The position numbers and the translations under genes are program-made. From the NCBI GenBank assembly GCA_033807695.1, contig CM066302.1:1426001-1490000 (forward strand): a stretch of 64,000 bases of DNA. The letters are read 5' to 3'. Origin of the DNA: Daedaleopsis sinensis (lineage: Eukaryota > Basidiomycota > Agaricomycetes > Polyporales > Polyporaceae). The notes beneath the pieces are model-generated. The model did not search any database and was not told the DNA's origin. It saw only the letters and a list, made by a program, of their open reading frames with translations. This document shows positions 1 to 11,666 of this stretch, piece by piece. Numbering within the stretch: position 1 is the stretch's first letter; each line of letters starts with the position of its first letter.

Positions 1-1071
1 GGGATGGAACGCACTGATGATTTTCGCACCGAACATCTCGGCTTCCTTCGTGGTGAACGACGGCGTGAGGCCGCCGGAGATGACGTTCACGAGCACGGGC
101 TTCGGCGCGAGCGCGGCGACGGTGTCCTTCAGGAGCTCCGCGGTCTTCACGCCCTCGATGAAGCACACGTCCGCCCCGGCGTCCGCGGCGAGCCGCAGGC
201 GGATCAGCGCCTCCTCCATGCCGAGCACCTGCGCCGAGTCCGTGCGGCCGATGATCACGAAGTCGGAGCCCCCGGGGATCGCGTCGCGCGCGAGGACGGC
301 GGCGCGGATGCGCGTGAGGAACTCCTCCCGCGAGACGACCTGCTTGCCCATGAGGTGCCCGCAGCGCTTCGTCTGCACCTGGTCCTCGATGTGCAGCGCG
401 GCGACGCCCGCGCGCGCGTACTGCGTCACCGTCCGCGCGACCATCGCGGGCCCGCCGAAGCCCGTGTCCGCGTCCGCGATCACGGGGCACGTCGGGTCGA
501 GCGAGCAGACCATCTGCGCGGACTGCACGAAGTCGTTCAGCGTGGCGATCGCCAGGTCGGGCTGGCCGAGGCGCGAGGCGGTCGTTGCGGCTCCGCTGTG
601 GGAATTGGTGGTCAGTATGGGGCAGCATGTGGGCTTGTTGGGGCCGAAGGGGACGGACCTCTGGTAGAGACAGTCGAAGCCGGCCTCAAGGGCGCAGCGT
701 GCGCTGATGCCGTCGCATATTCCGGGGGCGACCTGTCCATTATTAGCGTCAGCCGCTATCTCGGCAGGAGAAGAGGTACTGCAAGGTAAACGCACAACGA
801 TACCAGGGCGGGCAAGCATTTGCCGGAGCCGAGTAGAGGGGTTCCATGAAAGTGGGCCCTCGAGGAAGTTCTTGGGGTCAAGGCGGGGGTTGTAGTACGC
901 GCCCGGGGTCGAGGGGATCAGACTTCGCGGAATGCTGTCCGACTCTTCTGAGGGTGTCACTGGCTCGCTGATGTCCACGGCAGACGCAGAGGCGGCGGGG
1001 GTAGGAACCTCGACAATAGTCGAGGCAGGGGTGGTAGTCGAGGAGGTGCTGAAGAGTTCAAGGCCCGGCAT
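1..1071 (-). CDS. Isocitrate lyase / PEP mutase superfamily enzyme (oxaloacetate acetylhydrolase-like), 3' end outside window
   Basis: The reading frame starts at the ATG at 1071 with a Ser/Thr/Pro-rich leader of about 95 residues, then enters a PEP-mutase/ICL TIM barrel. Visible landmarks are GICDGISARCALEAGFDCLY, TTASRLGQPDLA, the metal-binding stretch VIADADTGFGGP, the active-site loop QTKRCGHLMGK with its Cys, and FVIIGRTDSA. One 63-bp intron (596-658) interrupts the frame after DCLYQ; a second donor (GTGCGT) is probable at base 14, so the C-terminus is missing. The superfamily includes 2-methylisocitrate lyase, carboxyvinyl-carboxyphosphonate phosphorylmutase-like proteins and fungal oxaloacetate acetylhydrolase, which splits oxaloacetate into oxalate and acetate. 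The match to OAH-type fungal proteins is my recognition; the substrate is inferred. The leader is not clearly a mitochondrial presequence. Confidence 0.8.
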   Translation of the reverse strand, partial: MPGLELFSTSSTTTPASTIVEVPTPAASASAVDISEPVTPSEESDSIPRSLIPSTPGAYYNPRLDPKNFLEGPLSWNPSTRLRQMLARPGIVVRLPCSTSSPAEIAADANNGQVAPGICDGISARCALEAGFDCLYQRSVPFGPNKPTCCPILTTNSHSGAATTASRLGQPDLAIATLNDFVQSAQMVCSLDPTCPVIADADTGFGGPAMVARTVTQYARAGVAALHIEDQVQTKRCGHLMGKQVVSREEFLTRIRAAVLARDAIPGGSDFVIIGRTDSAQVLGMEEALIRLRLAADAGADVCFIEGVKTAELLKDTVAALAPKPVLVNVISGGLTPSFTTKEAEMFGAKIISAFHP

Positions 1072-3456
1072 TGTGGAGAAGAAAGAATAGATAGGCGATA
1101 GATAGCGGGAGACCTTGGAGGGTGCCGTGGTAGAGAATGTAGCTGCGCTCGAGCTCGAAGGCTAGTAGCTGGGGATGGGGATGAGCTTCGTGTGCTGCGA
1201 CGTTTTATAACTGTCAAGAGAGCGTCGAGGCTCTGGCATTCCACTGGTCGGTCGCCTACATAGTCCGACCATCATGGACAAGTATCCCCGCTTCGAACCG
1301 CTGATAGCCCCACATGGTGTGAGCCTGTCGACATTCCGGGCTGCCTTGTCCGGTGAAAACAAGCGAGGGGCATCCCCGGCGGCGGGGACATGAGCGATCC
1401 ACGAACACGCGATGGGCAGTTGTGCGGAGTTAGAGTCCTGTTTACCCAGATGCGCCGAATGCTATGGTCCCGCACACTTTCGGGAAGACGTTCGACCGAT
1501 GAGAGTGTCTTGGCACTGTTTGACACCGTTCTGCCAAGCGTGCATGCTCCCGAGGAAAAGAGAAGGTGATCCTGCTATAGAGAGGTCGTTTAGTCTTGGC
1601 GCACAGTGGTTTGAGGACAGGAACTGAAGCTCTCTGACAGACCTGCGTGAACCCATCACGTTGGCAATCGCCGGCACCACTTCGACGTGGCACTGTGTTC
1701 ATCGGTTGGGCAAGTGTGGCGGAAGTAATGCGGGCCTAGCGATATTGCACTCGTAAGATGCATACCGCTTAGGGTCCTGGGGACAGTATGAGTATCCCGC
1801 CTGACTGCACTTTAGGGGGAAAAAACTGTGGAGCAAAAGTCAACGATTCCCGACAGACCTAATTGATACCCGTGTAAGAACCTCTTCATGACTGCGGATC
1901 GTGTAATCAGCATTTGAGCCCATACTTGAACGGGCTCAGTGTGCTAGTCGTGTCATGAGAAGCACCCCGGGCCCCGGTCAGAGTCTATCCAGAGAGGAAT
2001 GTTCGAGACCGTTTGATTGCTTCCCGAGTGTTGCTCTTCGTGGATTGAAATGCACGAGAAATCTTCTACTGGAGCGGGGCGAGGATTTAATCTGGCAGGC
2101 GAAAGGCTATCTGACTTCGTCCCTATCTATTGGCACCGCGCCCTGGGCACTAGAGAAGTGAGAGTCTGAAGATTCATAGATCAAGGAAACCGTCATAATA
2201 CGAGCAAGATTCCCGCCGGTTTCTAAGGTCTAGATGGTGTTTTCACATGAGCGACGAACATGACAGTTTCGAGACATGTCTGTCCTTTCTGTTTCGCAGA
2301 GCGTAGATCAGCACAGAGCATCGTGAGCAGAATACAACTCACATGTACTTTGCTCCGTGTATTGGAGAACGTCGATGAGTAGTTACCTAGTAAATCAATG
2401 GGACTACTGCTACGCCGGTACTAGGGGGCCAAGTGATTGCCCGTACGTTCCAGTCGAATCAGGAGATCAGGGTGGGGTGCAGGAAGTGGGTATCCGGGTG
2501 TTCTACACCCGGATGGCCAAGAGAGAGGATCATGACGAGTCTTGGCGATGGGAGGTCTCGAGAGCAAGACGCAAAAAAGACGCGATTCTCAACCAGTCAC
2601 GGTTTGGGAGTAAACCTGGCGCTAAAAGTTGCCTCCTGCCAAGTTACACGGGCGCTCCCATGCCCAAATGCAGTAATGTCATTGTGGCGGTTGGGTCTTC
2701 TTGGCGACGCCCTCAGCGACGACGATGACCCTACTAACACTTAGCATTGTCACCCACGGGCATTAGCCACACCACTCGCCCATCATGCTCTGGTCAGACT
2801 TTTGACTCTGCCATCCAGTGATCCTCACCTCGCAGCACATGACCAACGAGGATATTCCAGCTACCTTTGCAGCCCGTTCACTCCCCACGGCCAACATCAT
2901 CTGGAACGTGCCATTAGGTGAGCTTGTCATTCAGTGTTGGAAGAGCGGACCAACTGTCGCATAAACGGCTCTGACCCAGGTCAGCAGTACAGAATCGTAG
3001 CACGTAAGGCTGGCGCGGAACATCATACGACCTAACATCCATCGGATCCCGCACGACAACAGAAGTCTTGTGCTTCCCCCTCGGCATGTCAGTCGCGCCG
3101 AACAAGTCGGAGAGCCCGCCATCCGTTGAAAGAGTAATCGCAGTGCGGAAATCCGCCTAATCGCCGCTCAGCCAGTAGGTGGTTCGTTTCACGAACAATT
3201 CACATCTCCTTCTCAACCTTGTCATGGCAGAATGCTCCGTATTGTACCGACGGGTCGCCATTCCCTTCACCGGTCGGTTCTGCCAGCGGGGATAGGATGT
3301 GCGCGCCACCCTCGGGTTTCCGCAAGGGATGGTGTCTACGTGCGCGGACTCCGCCGTCCCGCCACTCGTGCGTAGAAAAGACCTGAGCGCACAAACACGA
3401 GCTATCACACCCTGCTTCAACTTACCCCTCCATACATCCCTCTTTCCCATTACACG
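1072..3456. other. Intergenic, no gene recognised
   Basis: About 2.4 kb between two divergently transcribed genes. The open frames here are short, overlap on both strands and show no family motif or sensible intron pattern. The first few hundred bases on each side should hold the promoters. I see no transposon or RNA gene. Confidence 0.5.
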
Positions 3457-5781
3457 ATGTCAGACGTCCATATTCTGACCGGTCCTCAAGTGGCTGAGCA
3501 CGCAAGCCGGGACAGTTGCTGGATCATAGTGCATGGTATGTGTTTCACCCTACATGGCATATAACCTCACTCTGAACGTCACTGTAGGAAAGGTTTACGA
3601 CGTGACCGACTTCTTAGACGGTGAGTTTGGTTACCATTTGCCTCCTTCTCAGCGCGCGGCCCGGCGGCTTATCGGCGCCTCGACAGAGCACCCCGGTGGC
3701 AGCAAGATTATTCTAAAGTATGCTGGGAAGGACGCGACGTACGTCTCTGTCTCGTAAAACTGCTCGGCGTGTCTGAAATCCCGGATGCAGTGAAGCGTAC
3801 GAGCCAATACATCCTCCTGATGCCATAACCACGAACCTCCCGCTCGAGAAGCAGTACGTTCATCGCAATCCACGCTACATCTGAACTCATCTCCGTACAG
3901 CCTCGGCGTCATTGACGCCAGCACAGTGGTGAAGGCCATTAAGGAGGTTACAGAAGAGGAGAAGCGTCGCCAAGCACTCATAGCAGCGCGGCCGTCCCTC
4001 GATACCGTCATCAATCTGCACGACTTTGAAAATGTTGCCAGGGCCATCCTCCCAGAAAAGGCTTGGGTACGTCGTATATCCTCTTCTATTCAACCGCTGA
4101 ACCGACCATGCACTGACGTGTCGTGGGTTTTGTGCGGGGCTTAGGCATACTACTCGTCCGCCTCCGATGACGAGATCACTATCCGCGAGAATCGCATGGC
4201 CTATCAGCGGTGAGTGTCCAAATCGTACTAGAGTAACTGTATAACACACACACAATTGCTGACTGCGTTCCAGGATCTGGTGGCGACCACGTATTTTGCG
4301 CGATGTCTCTGCTGTTGACTGGTCCACGACGATCCTGGGACAGAAGTCGACACTTCCGGTGTACATCGTATGTCCCCGCCTTCTCTTCTTTCTCGCAATG
4401 GATGCTGAGCGTGTGCGTTCGCGAACAGTCTGCTACCGCGCTTGGAAAGCTTGGCCACCCTGACGGCGAGTTGTGTCTGACTCGGGCGGCGGCGAACCAC
4501 GGCGTCATCCAGATGGTGAGCAGACATGTTTCGAGGCCGTCCTGCGTTCATCGCACTGATCGCATGCGCTTCAGATCGCGACGCTCGCGTCATGCTCGTT
4601 CGACGACATCATCGACGCGGCGGCGCCCGGCCAGACCTTCTTCCTCCAGCTGTAAGTTTCACCCCCCAGCTTCCCTATGCTCCTGCGTCGTAGGAGAAGA
4701 GCTCTGACTATGCTTGGACGCGCAGATATGTCAACCGCGACCGAGAGATCACGCGCAAGTACGTGCAGCACGCCGAGAAGCGCGGCGTCAAGGGCCTCTT
4801 CATCACCGTCGACGCGCCGCAGCTCGGCCGCCGGGAGAAGGACATGCGGATGAAGCAGGTCGACGACGACGCTGGCGCGGAGGTCCAGAAGGGGCAAGAT
4901 GTGAAGAAGGACCAGGGAGTCGCGCGCGCGATCAGCGTGAGTGTTCCTCTCTCGGCGTTCTCGGGTGCGCTTGGCTAACGGGCATGCGGTCTGCAGTCGT
5001 TCATCGACCCGAGCCTCTCGTGGAAGGACATCCCGTGGTTCAAGAGCATCACGAAGAGTACGTCCGCGGCGATCGCGCGGCGACCACGTGAGCTAGACTG
5101 ACGTGTCCGTCCTCTCCCCCTCCTCAGTGCCCATCATCCTCAAGGGCATCGGCTGCGCCGAGGACGCCGTGCTCGCGTACGAGGCCGGCGTGCAGGGCAT
5201 CGTGCTCTCCAACCACGGCGGCCGGCAGCTCGACACCGCGCGCTCGGGCATCGAGGTGCTTGTCGAGGTGGTCACCGCGCTCCGGCGGCGCGGGTACTTC
5301 CCGGACCCGAAGTTCGAGATATACGTCGACGGCGGCGTGCGCCGCGCGAGCGACGTGCTCAAGGCGATCGCGCTCGGCGCGAAGGCCGTCGGCGTCGGCC
5401 GGCCGTTCCTGTACGCGTTCTGTGCGTACGGGCAGGAGGGCGTCGAGAAGGCGATCCAGATCTTCCGGGTGAGTCTCCCGGGTTGTGACTCGCGCGTGCT
5501 GCTTTGTCGGAGGTGCTCGTGCTGACGCGGCGCGCCTGGTAGGATGAGTTTGAGATGAACATGCGGCTGCTGGGCGCGCGGACGATCGACGAGATCGTGC
5601 CGGAGATGGTGGACGCGAGCTCGCTGTCGTCGCACTTTGTGATGACGCCCCCGGACAACCTGTTCAACAACACTTGTGAGCTGCATCTCCCTTTGTGCCT
5701 GCGCGCGACATTAGTGCTGATGTTGCATTTTCCTCAGACCAGCCGCTTCCGCTCGTGAAGTTCCGGGAATCGAAGCTCTAG
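3457..5781 (+). CDS. Flavocytochrome b2-like FMN-dependent alpha-hydroxy-acid dehydrogenase with C-terminal SKL (copy A)
   Basis: About 500 residues in 14 exons. An N-terminal cytochrome b5 domain (residues ~5-80) has both haem histidines (FLDEHPGGSK and YEPIHPP). The FMN TIM barrel that follows keeps the flavocytochrome b2 active site: AYYSS (Tyr143 equivalent), QLYVN (Tyr254), VDAPQLGRRE (Asp282, Arg289), ILKG (Lys349) and SNHGGRQLD (His373, Arg376). These enzymes oxidise L-lactate, glycolate or glyoxylate-type acids and pass electrons through FMN to haem. The protein starts directly at the b5 domain, without the long mitochondrial presequence of yeast Cyb2, and ends ...FRESKL, a textbook peroxisomal PTS1. 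That fits a peroxisomal glyoxylate dehydrogenase-like role better than mitochondrial lactate dehydrogenase; substrate is inferred. Introns include 3536-3587, 3621-3686, 4067-4144 and 4210-4273. A paralog lies at 11667-14049. Confidence 0.9.
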
Positions 5782-6414
5782 GCTGTCGGTGTGGTTGGAC
5801 GTCTCAGCTCGGTTGTGTTATTGTGTTTATATCCTTGTGCATCTTGACCGCTCTTATGTTGTTCAGCTACTGTAATATATCGGCCAGCCCTTGTAGGACA
5901 CACGGGCACCACTGAACGTTTATATTCTTCATGTTTACTGTCACGGTAAGCCGTCGACCGTTATCATTCGTACTAACATCCACAGCTACTCATGCAATAC
6001 ACGGCAGGTGAGTCTTCTTGTCCGAGCCTTCCCCCTGTATCGCAGTTCCCTAACTGCTGTCCAAGGGGAGTTGAGTTCTGAGCTTGAAGCTCGTGCGTGC
6101 GAGTACATCCTACCTCACATGCGATGCTGTCTGGCTGACTCCGATGGTATCCCTTCTACACACTCGCTTACTACTACTGGGTAACTGTGACATACACATA
6201 CACCAGGTACCGACCATCGTAACGTCCAGTATGATAATCTATCAGCTTATAGTACCGTGACACCAACATTTCTCGTAGCTTATCAGTAAACAGTGAGTAC
6301 AGTCCCTAAGTCCATGAACCGGAATGATTGAACGCACGGCTTGTGCCAGTGTTCGCTCGTAATCAGATTGTCATCCTGCCCAAGCCCCACATCCCCCGCC
6401 AGAGCTGCGCGAGG
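5782..6414. other. Intergenic, convergent 3' ends
   Basis: AT-richer spacer between two genes that end toward each other; it should hold both polyadenylation regions. No gene or repeat recognised. Confidence 0.5.
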
Positions 6415-7811
6415 TCATATACCATATGCAGGAGGGCAATCCGCCGGAGACGTCGCACCGTTGCCGAATGTGGACGACGACGGGCCTGCGACATCGGCGT
6501 TCACAACATATATCTGTTCCCTCGATGGCCATCCCTTGCGACTCTTCTTCTCCAAGGGGTAGCCGTTGGGCCCTAGCTCCGAGTCGATGGTGGTGCCTGC
6601 GGCACTTCCAGCTTCAGCTTCCAAGAACTCTGCTGTCGCCGGTGCTACCGCCTGAACCAGGTTCGTCGAACGTGAAGAAGTCGACGCGTATGCGTCCGCA
6701 GACGTTGAGGCGCCACTGGAATGCGACAAGAAGTCGTATGGGTTGAATAGAGGCTCGTCGTTGATGGACGAGAGCGAGGACAGCCGGTCGTACGAGTCGG
6801 GTGACATGATTGGAGGTGAGGTTGTGGGGGTGAGCAGGGGCAACTGTGACGATGAACGGGTGTGTGTGGAGGATAGGGAGCCTAGTGTTCGTCTCCCGTA
6901 CGTTGCCGGAATGCCCATCGTGTCCGGTGCAAATGATATTGAGCGGGAACGAGAATCGAAGGGTTGGCCGGCCGCGCCAGATAGGGAGCCCGCAGTGCGC
7001 GGTGTCTCTGCTCCGCTGGAGAAGGGATAATCGGGCAGCGTTGGACGGTGCGGAGAGAATGGTTCTTCAAGTTTCTCTGTGCACCCAGATGAGCTTTGAT
7101 GACAATCATGTCAAAAGAGCACTAACCTGTCCAGATCGTTTTACGCTTCCGTCTCCGCCATAAGCAACACGTAGCTGCACCCATCATGATGATTATCAGC
7201 ATGGCCCCTCCTACCGCGCCGCCCACAATCGCCTTGACAGGAGGCTTGGAACTCTCCTCACTGAACGCGGCGATTGGTGTTGGAGCAGGTTGCTGGTAGC
7301 CCATGACGTAGTCTAGCACGAACGGCGCGTCGGGGCTCGCTGAGACCTCGACGTTGAGATAATGGACTGTGTTTTTGCTGAGGCATTCGGACACGAACAA
7401 CGGATAGTCTGTGATCACCCTCGGGGAGCCCGTGACCTGTCCCGCCGTGTACTGTCCGTCGATCGAGTAGTTCGCCCATGGCGTTGGGGCACCGGGCACA
7501 TCGAACCACCCGTAGATCGACCCGTACACGGCGACACGGTCATAGCCTATCACAGATACAGGGTAAGCCGGTGAGCAATAGTAGAGAGTATACAGAGGAG
7601 TGCGCGCACCCGTGAAGTTGTACCAGAAGCTACTTGACGTCGTGATTATGGTCAGAGTGTCATTCCATGCCTTCTGACCAGCCTGCTCAAGGAAGTTGTT
7701 CAAAGCGACATTTGGCTTCACCGGCTGCAGAGCGTCGTACGAGACGTTGTAATGAACATGGACGTCGTCGACCACAACCGTGAGGGAATGCAGGTCACCG
7801 AGAGGTATCAT
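6415..7811 (-). CDS. Single-pass membrane glycoprotein with C-terminal PPAY motif (copy A)
   Basis: About 425 residues in three exons (introns 7547-7609 and 7077-7126). The N-terminal ~180 residues look like the beta-rich ectodomain common in unnamed basidiomycete membrane proteins (TVVVDDVHVHYNVS, YDRVAVYGSIYGW, WANYSIDG) and carry several N-glycosylation sequons. One transmembrane helix (~residues 205-230) is followed by a basic stop-transfer stretch RRRKRK and a long Ser/Thr/Pro-rich cytoplasmic tail. The tail contains LFNPYDFL, GPNGYPLEK and EQIYVVNADVA, and ends CPPAYGI. PPAY is a PPxY motif of the kind bound by WW domains of Nedd4/Rsp5 ubiquitin ligases. No N-terminal signal peptide is visible, so the helix may act as signal anchor or an upstream exon may be missing. 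Function unknown. A tandem paralog is at 8753-10421. Confidence 0.75.
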
Positions 7812-8752
7812 GGACCACGGTGGAGGGGAAGAAGCGACAGGCCAAGCCGAGCGCCGTCAACGGTGAGGAAGCTGGTGGTGAGTTGGAACAATTGCCATCG
7901 GTCCAACACAGATTCCACGAGGAGCATATAGGTACAGGGCGTACCGCCTGTGCACGAGTTGTTCTAGAGGACTCTACGCTTCTCAGGATGCTGCGCCGAC
8001 CACCCACAAACCTGAAGCGATCACTTCGCGGCATCGGATCGAGGGGGTTTCAGTGGCCATGAACGTGTGCTTCGCCCGCTCGTCTACTAACATTCTCACA
8101 TGCGACCTATGCCCTTAGGCCTCGAAGTAGCTCGGATATCTCGCCACCCACAACGATGACCGAGTGGCTGAGAATGTGATCTGTGTACCGGTGACGCTTC
8201 CGGCAACTGTCACCACTTCTCAGCTCATGTTTCGTCATGCAACCGGAAAGAGCTCCAGCGTACCATTTGAACTCACAATGCATGCCAACGGAGGGTGTCT
8301 AGAGCCATCGTAGAGTGATCCAATTTGATTTTTGCAGGCGAGCTTCATTTCGAGTAGCGTTGTGCCTGAAATAGTCGCGAAGCTTTGACACCGCTTTGAA
8401 GCGCGGGTGCTACTGCTATCCTGTCCACAATCAACGCACTGCATGCCTCGACGTTCTGAGCGCGATTGCAAGCGACCCGCTCGTGCACATGCAACCTCCG
8501 TGAGACCATCCAAAGCAGTAACGCGCCGGTCGTCGCATGACACCAAGGTCTCCGGGCGCGATCATGAGCCACTACAGTCCATCATCTATCCATCGCATAT
8601 ATACTAACAGCAAATAATACAGTCGACACACCGTACATGAGACGTCTTCTCATCATCAGTTCGTATTGTGGCCTATCTTCGGATATGACCCGGTTCGTGA
8701 TCGTGGTTAGGGTGGGACTGTCGTCCCGAGATGAGGCACCTGTGCTAGAAGC
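7812..8752. other. Intergenic between tandem paralogs
   Basis: Spacer between two genes on the same strand; promoter of the 6415-7811 gene and 3' region of the next. No coding or RNA feature recognised. Confidence 0.45.
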
Positions 8753-10421
8753 TCAGGCGCCGTATGCGGGGGGACTGTCTGTGGACCCTTCCCATGGGTT
8801 ATGGGATGCGGGAGCGGCCACGTCGGTATTGACGGCATAGAGCTGTTGCCTGGGCGGGTCCATCCTGATCTCCTCCTTCTCCTTCGGATACTCGTTAGGG
8901 CCCAGACTGGATGGGCCTGAGGCCGCTCCGGTAGTGCCCGCGTCTTGGGCAGGCGTCGACGTTGCGACAGAGGTTGTCGGGATGGAAGGGGCAGGGGCAA
9001 CGAGTGCAGGAGCTGCAGGTGTCGCCGATGTCCCGAGCGTAGTCGACCGAGCAGGGGCAGGGAGTGTGACAGCGGGAGCAGTTGATAAACCTGAGGCGGA
9101 CGCAGCTGTAGAAAGTACTGATAATGCCGACGTCGAGCGCAGGGCATCTGGACGAGCGGCGCCCGGCGAAGATGACGTTGCCGCAGCGGCGGGCGCAATT
9201 AGGTCGTAGGGGTTGTACAGGCGGGGAATGGGGTCCGACACGCCAGACGCAGGCGTCGCGAAGGGGTCGAGGAGAGGTCCGCTTGTGGGAGTTGCCATGG
9301 CAGATGGCAGCGGGAGGTATGGGGCTGAGCTGGTGGGACTAAACGCAGGGGTCGCAGCCTGGCGTGCAGCTTCTCTCACTGCGCTCATCGTAGAAGACGC
9401 GGGCGCGAAAGGAGCAGGCACGGGAACTGAGACGGGCTCGGCGGGGATGGATAGAGTTCGAGCATGCGCAAGGGGGAGCGGGGGAGATACGGGCTCTGAC
9501 AGAACAGATGGGCCAGAGACAGAATCGAGCGCCCGATGAGAACTCTTCCTTGATGTCAGTGTAGCGCTCTTCTCAGGACGAGGGTCGAATGGAGGCTCTG
9601 CAGGAGGTGTGGGTGCTTCCTTATCTGATACAGAAGCGGAACAGGATGAATGGTCGTTGCGAGAGTATGGCACTGGGACACTTACCGAGTGACTTGGATT
9701 TCTTCGCGCGGGTACAACATACTCGCTTCAAAAGCACCACGATGATAACAAACAGAATGACGACACCAGCTCCCAAGCCTGCGGCGACGCGAACGACGGT
9801 GCTCTTGAAGTCGATGCCCCCTGTTTCAGCAGCCGCTGTCATCGTCGGGGTGTTGGTGGCAGAGGTGCTTGAAGATGAAGAAAAGATAGGCGTCGCCGTG
9901 GCAGGGGAGTATGCGAGAAGATAGTCCAATAAATAAGGAGCGTCTGGAGACGCGACGACATCCACGGTGAGGTTGTACTGCTTCTCAGGGTCCAAAGGGC
10001 CCGATATGAACAACGGATAGTCCGTGACCACATGTGTCTGAGTCGTGAGGTTGGCTGCCGTGTAATTGCCGTCGATAGTATAGTTCGCCCATGCAGTATA
10101 GGTGACGTCTGCCGTGCGGACCAGAGAGCCGTACACGGCCACACGAGTGTAACCTTGAAATGAGATGCATCTTGTCAAATCGTAGTTAATGAGCTTGCTG
10201 GCGAAGGGCTACCTACCCGTTACGTTCTGCCAAAAGCTCACGCTTGGAGCCGTAATGACTGTCAGCGTTCGGTTCCAGCACGAGGTTTGCGCAAGGCTGA
10301 CGGAGTTGCTGTTCACTTGGGAGGAAGGACTCTGCTGCTGTGCACTGTCACGAGAAATGTTGAAGTTCACGTTGATGTCGTCGATGACGAGATTGACGAC
10401 GTCTGAGCCGCTAGACGACAT
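8753..10421 (-). CDS. Single-pass membrane glycoprotein with C-terminal PPAY motif (copy B)
   Basis: About 515 residues in three exons (introns 10154-10216 and 9625-9685). Introns sit at the same places as in the 6415-7811 paralog: inside the NVTG/YTRVAVYG motif and just after the basic stretch past the membrane helix. The ectodomain shares VYG, WANYTIDG, VVTDYPLFIS and LLDY landmarks with copy A and has many N-x-S/T sites. The helix (GAGVVILFVIIVVLLK) is followed by CCTRAKKSK. The tail is much longer than in copy A and very rich in Ala, Pro, Ser and Thr, but keeps RLYNPYDLI, GPNEYPKEK and QQLYAVNTDVA and ends SPPAYGA. The conserved tail motifs in otherwise divergent low-complexity sequence suggest selection on docking sites. 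No signal peptide seen; function unknown. Confidence 0.75.
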
Positions 10422-11666
10422 GGGAAGCGAAATTGAATAGGGAGAGTAATGGCAAAGGGGTGGACGAGCTCAAAGCAAAGGCAGTCGACGACAAAACTGG
10501 GAGCCTTGTGGATTAAATACCACAGGTCGTCGTCTCCAACACGCGCCGCTGATGTTCGAACGAATCTCGTAAGTAGCGCTCTCAGGGTGTGCGCTCTACA
10601 CCCACAATGCGATGGTCCAGATGTCGACTTCAAGCATCTTCTATCTCAACAGGTGCTTGCTCGAAAATATGACTATTTGAGACCTTGAGTGTTAACGCAT
10701 TGAGAGGTAAACCCTTTACGCACCATGACGCGGTCCAATAGTCCTTCCAAGAATTTCTGCAACCACTCAACCGTGCCAGAATGCGCATGAGCACATCGAA
10801 CAGGAGTAAGGATCGGGCGGGCGTCGAAGGAAGCTTCTATCAGCGCCGCAGTGGTTTGTATGCGCTCGGTCGAAATTTGCGCCCATCGTCCATGTGGCAG
10901 CGTGGATAAAATGCGATAAACGCTATGTTCCAAGCAGTGTTCTCATCAAGTTGGGCAGTTCTCTTCGTGCAGAGCACGGAGGCTGAGCACGGAGGGTAGA
11001 GGTTGAAGATGCTTTCTTCCCTTTATTTATCTTCTTAATCCCTTCTGGGCCGATGTAAGGTGACTAAACCTTCCAGTGAACCGCATTTCCAGCTCACAGT
11101 GAGAATCACGGCATGTTGTCTCCCATCGGCAATATTCTCTGTGTGCTTGTCCCGCCGGGGTGTTGCCTACTAGTAATAAGTCTAGTTCTACAACAGACGT
11201 TGAACTATCAACTTCTGCACCGAGACCGGTGAGCTCGCAAGTACCGATGTATAATTGAGAAACAAACCGCCGGCTGTTGGTCTCTAGCGACTCCATGGGC
11301 GCATCGCGTCGTGTCGGTGTTCCGGTGGTGAGCCTTGTCATATAGCGGCCCGTAAATAGTCTCTCGCAGAGAAAACACTTGGACGAGGTGATGGTTGAAA
11401 AGGGAGCGATATGATTGGCTCTTGTATGTCTTGCGGAGGCGGTCAGTAGCTGTCGGCAGCTGTCGGCGGACGCCCGCTTCCGCCGGTAGAACCGGTCCGG
11501 CCCCACGGCTCGACGACTCGGAGCCTCCTGCGTTCCTCGCAGGAGGAGACTCGTGAACCAACATGTTACATAACACCCCTCCTTGTCCTGCAACCATTAT
11601 CATCCCACTGAATCTCTCTACAGTTCGCCTCGTTCTCAGTGGGCCGTCTATCGAGCTACCGAACAC
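10422..11666. other. Intergenic, divergent promoters
   Basis: About 1.2 kb between the membrane-protein gene (-) and the second flavocytochrome b2-like gene (+). Only short open frames without recognisable content. Confidence 0.45.

Noticed and set aside
4..789. Long plus-strand open frames (261 and 216 codons)
   Set aside because: They are antisense shadows of the GC-rich isocitrate-lyase/PEP-mutase-like gene on the minus strand, which carries the family motifs.
1072..3456. Searched for transposon or retroelement remains in the largest gene-free stretch
   Set aside because: No terminal repeats, reverse transcriptase, integrase or transposase motifs were seen in any frame.
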